DNA of 8,256 nt. It comes from Bacteroidales bacterium UBA1757 (GTDB lineage: Bacteria; Bacteroidota; Bacteroidia; Bacteroidales; UBA1402). Positions 6,263 to 8,256 of this stretch are shown here, in pieces. The stretch spans positions 1-8,256 of the forward strand of contig DCHH01000097.1 of NCBI GenBank assembly GCA_002315625.1. Reading direction: 5' to 3'. Every line of letters begins with the position of its first letter. Within the stretch, counting starts at the first letter, position 1. Under the pieces are notes generated by a model. It searched no databases. It had not been told where the DNA came from and saw nothing but the letters and a program-made list of their open reading frames with translations. A program made the position numbers and the translations under genes.

Positions 6263-8090
6263 TGCAAACGGCCTGAACGGCTATTCATGGTGGAACTACG
6301 GCAAGGGCACCTTCACTGTTGACAACTGCAACACCATGGCCGGACAGAACCCCGTGGCCCTGCTCAATGACAAGATTGACAAATCCAATGTCAAGCGCTT
6401 CATCGGCAATGCCCAGTTCGACTATAAGATTCACGGTCTGGAGGACCTCCGCCTGAACCTCAACCTTGGTATCGACAACTCCCACTCAGACGGAACCGTC
6501 GATGTGGCTCCTGATACTGAGCAGTCAATGCACTCAACCAACCAACAGGCCAACAACCACGCTTCCGGCTACCACACAAACTACAGCCAGATTCGTGACG
6601 ACCAGACCCTCGAAGCCTACGCCGACTACAGCCACGACTGGAACGGCCACTTCCTCGATGTCATGGCCGGTTATTCCTGGGCCCACTACTACAACGAGAC
6701 CTTCAACGAGCAGTACAAGGCCGACGGCACTCCTGCCACCGACGCTTCCTACTACCTCTCGAAGCCCTATACCTTCAAGACCGAATACTATCTGGTTTCT
6801 TTCTTCGGCCGCATCAACTACAGCTACGACAACCGCTACCTCCTGACGGCCACTGTCCGTCGTGACGGAACTTCCCGCTTCGCCAACAACAAGTGGGGTC
6901 TCTTCCCCTCCGTGGCTGCCAGCTGGAACATCAAGAACGAAGCCTTCATGCAGGATGCAGAAGCAATGTCTGCACTGAAGCTCCGTCTGAGCTGGGGTGA
7001 GACCGGCCAGCAGGATTTGAATGCCGGCAACTATCCTTCTCTGCCCACATACTATGTGAACAAGGACCAGTGCGCATATCCTTTCGGCACAAGCTTCATT
7101 ATGCCGATTACCGCAAAGGGCTACAATGCCGACCTGAAGTGGGAAACCACTCGGACCATCAATATCGGACTTGACCTCGGCTTCTTCGACAACCGTCTGA
7201 CCGCCGGCTTCGACGTATATCAGCGCAAGACCTTCGACCTTCTCAACTACACTCCCGTAGCTGCTCTGTCAAACCTGACCAACTACCTGAACGCCAACAT
7301 CGGCGACCTTGAGAACAAGGGTTTCGAAATCGACATCAACGCAGTTCCCATCCAGAGCGAGAACTGGTACTGGCAGTTGGGCGTCAATGCCTCATATAAT
7401 AAGGTGAAGATTACCCGCCTGACAGCCGATGACGACCGCGCCGACTACTACGGCGTAGAGACCGGCGGCATTTCCGGTGGTACTGGCAACACTGTCCAGA
7501 TTCACCAGAAAGGCCAGGCCCCCAATTCATTCTTCGTATATCAGCAGGTGTATGACACCAATGGCAAGCCCATTGAAGGTGTATATGTCGATCGTAACAA
7601 CGACGGAAAGATTGACACCAACGACAAGTACTGTTTCGGTAAGGCCGCTCCCGACTGGACCTTCGGTTTCAACACCCAGCTCCAGTACAAGCAGTGGACA
7701 CTGGCCCTCAGCGCTCACGCAAATGTAGGCAACTATGTCTATAACAACGTGATGAGCAACGGTGACCTTCTGACCGACCTCAGCACCAACAACTTCGTCA
7801 ACAACCGCTACCATACTGCCGAGCAGCACAATCAGAAGGCTGCCGCCCAGTACTGGTCTGACATGTATGTTACCGACGCTTCATTCCTGAAGCTCGACAA
7901 CATCACCCTGGGCCGTGACTTCCGCTTCGGCGCCAAGACCCCGATGACCCTCAATGCTTTCATTACCGTACAGAACGTTGCCTGCCTGACCGGCTACGAA
8001 GGCATCGATCCTGAAATCTTCAGCGGTATTGACAACAATATGTATCCCCGCCCCCGTACCTATTCCGTGGGTGTCAAGTTCAACTTTTAA
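5994..8090 (+). CDS. SusC/RagA-like TonB-dependent receptor, beta-barrel part in the +1 frame (rest of the frameshifted gene)
   Basis: True family sequence in this frame begins about 6057-6060 with SVGYHNQTG; the ATG at 5994 and the codons up to there are out-of-frame reading of the preceding segment, not a real start. From there, about 676 residues carry the SusC barrel to the stop at 8088-8090. Recognisable blocks are FFGRINYSYDNRYLLTATVR then DGTSRF and WGLFPSVAASW, LRLSWGETGQQD, ADLKWETTRTINIGLDLGFF, NIGDLENKGFEI, the Asp-rich VDRNNDGKIDTND (about 7587-7625), FLKLDNITLG and the C-terminal YPRPRTYSVGVKFNF ending in Phe, as needed for barrel insertion. Joined to the 325 residues before the shift, the receptor is about 1,000 residues, normal for SusC. 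The uninterrupted barrel argues that the shift is recent or a sequence error. The SusD-like gene follows after 14 bases. The glycan specificity is unknown. Confidence 0.88.
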   Translation: MTPMPPFQARSVTSATTCLTASVGYHNQTGTLKTSKMERATAGVNLTPTLFKEHLKVDLNAKFNYTKNQFANQDAIGAAVRYDPTKPVYDANGLNGYSWWNYGKGTFTVDNCNTMAGQNPVALLNDKIDKSNVKRFIGNAQFDYKIHGLEDLRLNLNLGIDNSHSDGTVDVAPDTEQSMHSTNQQANNHASGYHTNYSQIRDDQTLEAYADYSHDWNGHFLDVMAGYSWAHYYNETFNEQYKADGTPATDASYYLSKPYTFKTEYYLVSFFGRINYSYDNRYLLTATVRRDGTSRFANNKWGLFPSVAASWNIKNEAFMQDAEAMSALKLRLSWGETGQQDLNAGNYPSLPTYYVNKDQCAYPFGTSFIMPITAKGYNADLKWETTRTINIGLDLGFFDNRLTAGFDVYQRKTFDLLNYTPVAALSNLTNYLNANIGDLENKGFEIDINAVPIQSENWYWQLGVNASYNKVKITRLTADDDRADYYGVETGGISGGTGNTVQIHQKGQAPNSFFVYQQVYDTNGKPIEGVYVDRNNDGKIDTNDKYCFGKAAPDWTFGFNTQLQYKQWTLALSAHANVGNYVYNNVMSNGDLLTDLSTNNFVNNRYHTAEQHNQKAAAQYWSDMYVTDASFLKLDNITLGRDFRFGAKTPMTLNAFITVQNVACLTGYEGIDPEIFSGIDNNMYPRPRTYSVGVKFNF
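6053..6062 (+). other. Frameshift site within the susC-like gene
   Basis: Up to base 6058 the frame reads MPYRV; from about 6057 the +1 frame reads SVGYHNQ. The SusC family has PYRVSxGY here, so restoring the consensus needs two extra bases, for example GTC TCC GTC in place of the observed GTCCGTC. Removing one C would also restore the frame, giving RVVGY, one residue short. The site contains CGTC twice in tandem (6055-6062), and losing one copy would give RVGY in frame. Which event occurred cannot be decided from one sequence. Confidence 0.85.
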
Positions 8091-8104
8091 TGTAAGACAC
8101 AGAT

Positions 8105-8256
8105 ATGAAAACAATTAAATTCGCTTTGGTGCTTGCAGCCGTTACTCTGTTCGGCACCCTGTCATCTTGTGTCAACGACCTGAACGTTACCCCGATTGAC
8201 CCGAATACCACACTTCCTGAAGACGTGCTCAACAGCCAGGAGGCTTTCAACCAGCT
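8105..8256 (+). CDS. SusD-like outer-membrane lipoprotein, 3'-truncated by the window edge
   Basis: An ATG at 8105-8107 opens a frame that runs off the window after 50 codons. The N-terminus is a lipoprotein signal: MKTIK, a hydrophobic core, and the lipobox LSSC with Cys22. It is followed by VNDLNVTPIDPN, typical of the start of mature SusD/RagB proteins. SusD proteins are usually about 500-600 residues, so roughly nine-tenths is outside the window. By family, the protein sits on the cell surface as a lid over the SusC barrel and captures glycan; the binding residues are not visible. The 14-base gap after the susC stop fits the usual tight susC-susD coupling. Identification rests on the signal peptide, the short mature sequence and position, so the family call is strong but specificity cannot be assessed. 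Confidence 0.88.
   Translation, partial: MKTIKFALVLAAVTLFGTLSSCVNDLNVTPIDPNTTLPEDVLNSQEAFNQ

Noticed and set aside
6466..6846. 126-codon Thr/Pro/Ser-rich open frame within the receptor barrel
   Set aside because: The low-complexity composition comes from reading C-rich codons of the barrel in another frame.

Overview
The window looks like chromosomal DNA from a member of the Bacteroidota, most likely order Bacteroidales. The evidence is a SusC/RagA-type TonB-dependent receptor followed directly by a SusD-like lipoprotein, promoter elements of the Bacteroidetes TAnnTTTG type, and weak or absent Shine-Dalgarno sequences. The sequence is fairly GC-rich for this group. The genus cannot be fixed from the sequence alone. 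There are no RNA genes, insertion sequences, CRISPR arrays or phage genes, and no gene-free stretch longer than about 165 bases.

Layout, left to right: (1) the 3' two-thirds or so of a family 2 glycosyltransferase on the + strand (to 647). It meets, tail to tail with only 8 bases between, (2) a leftward cluster of three genes: a small formate/nitrite-type channel (3564-2932), an RlmI-type 23S rRNA m5C methyltransferase (2935-1742) and a lipoprotein pectin methylesterase (1723-656). The first two overlap by 4 bases (ATGA) and the last two are 18 bases apart, so they are probably one transcript. (3) A divergent intergenic region (3565-3727) carries a candidate promoter for each direction, and a 9-bp perfect inverted repeat spans the rightward one. 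(4) A rightward cluster holds an SLC45/sucrose-maltose-type MFS sugar transporter (3728-5053), a SusC-like receptor (5084-8090) and the start of a SusD-like lipoprotein (8105 to the window end).

The rightward cluster looks like the transport core of a polysaccharide utilisation locus: SusD/SusC capture and import oligosaccharides across the outer membrane, and the MFS protein would move the sugar across the inner membrane. The pectin methylesterase on the other side of the divergent promoter suggests pectin, or a related methyl-esterified glycan, as the substrate. This is an inference: the esterase is co-oriented with housekeeping and ion-channel genes rather than with susCD.

The most notable anomaly is a frameshift inside susC at about 6053-6062. 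The receptor is read in one frame up to the conserved MPYRV motif and then continues, without loss of the family pattern, in the +1 frame to a normal C-terminus. Either the gene is broken in this strain or the sequence carries an indel error. I see no convincing new system. The points worth a second look are the frameshift, the mixed channel/methyltransferase/esterase operon, and the inverted repeat over the promoter.
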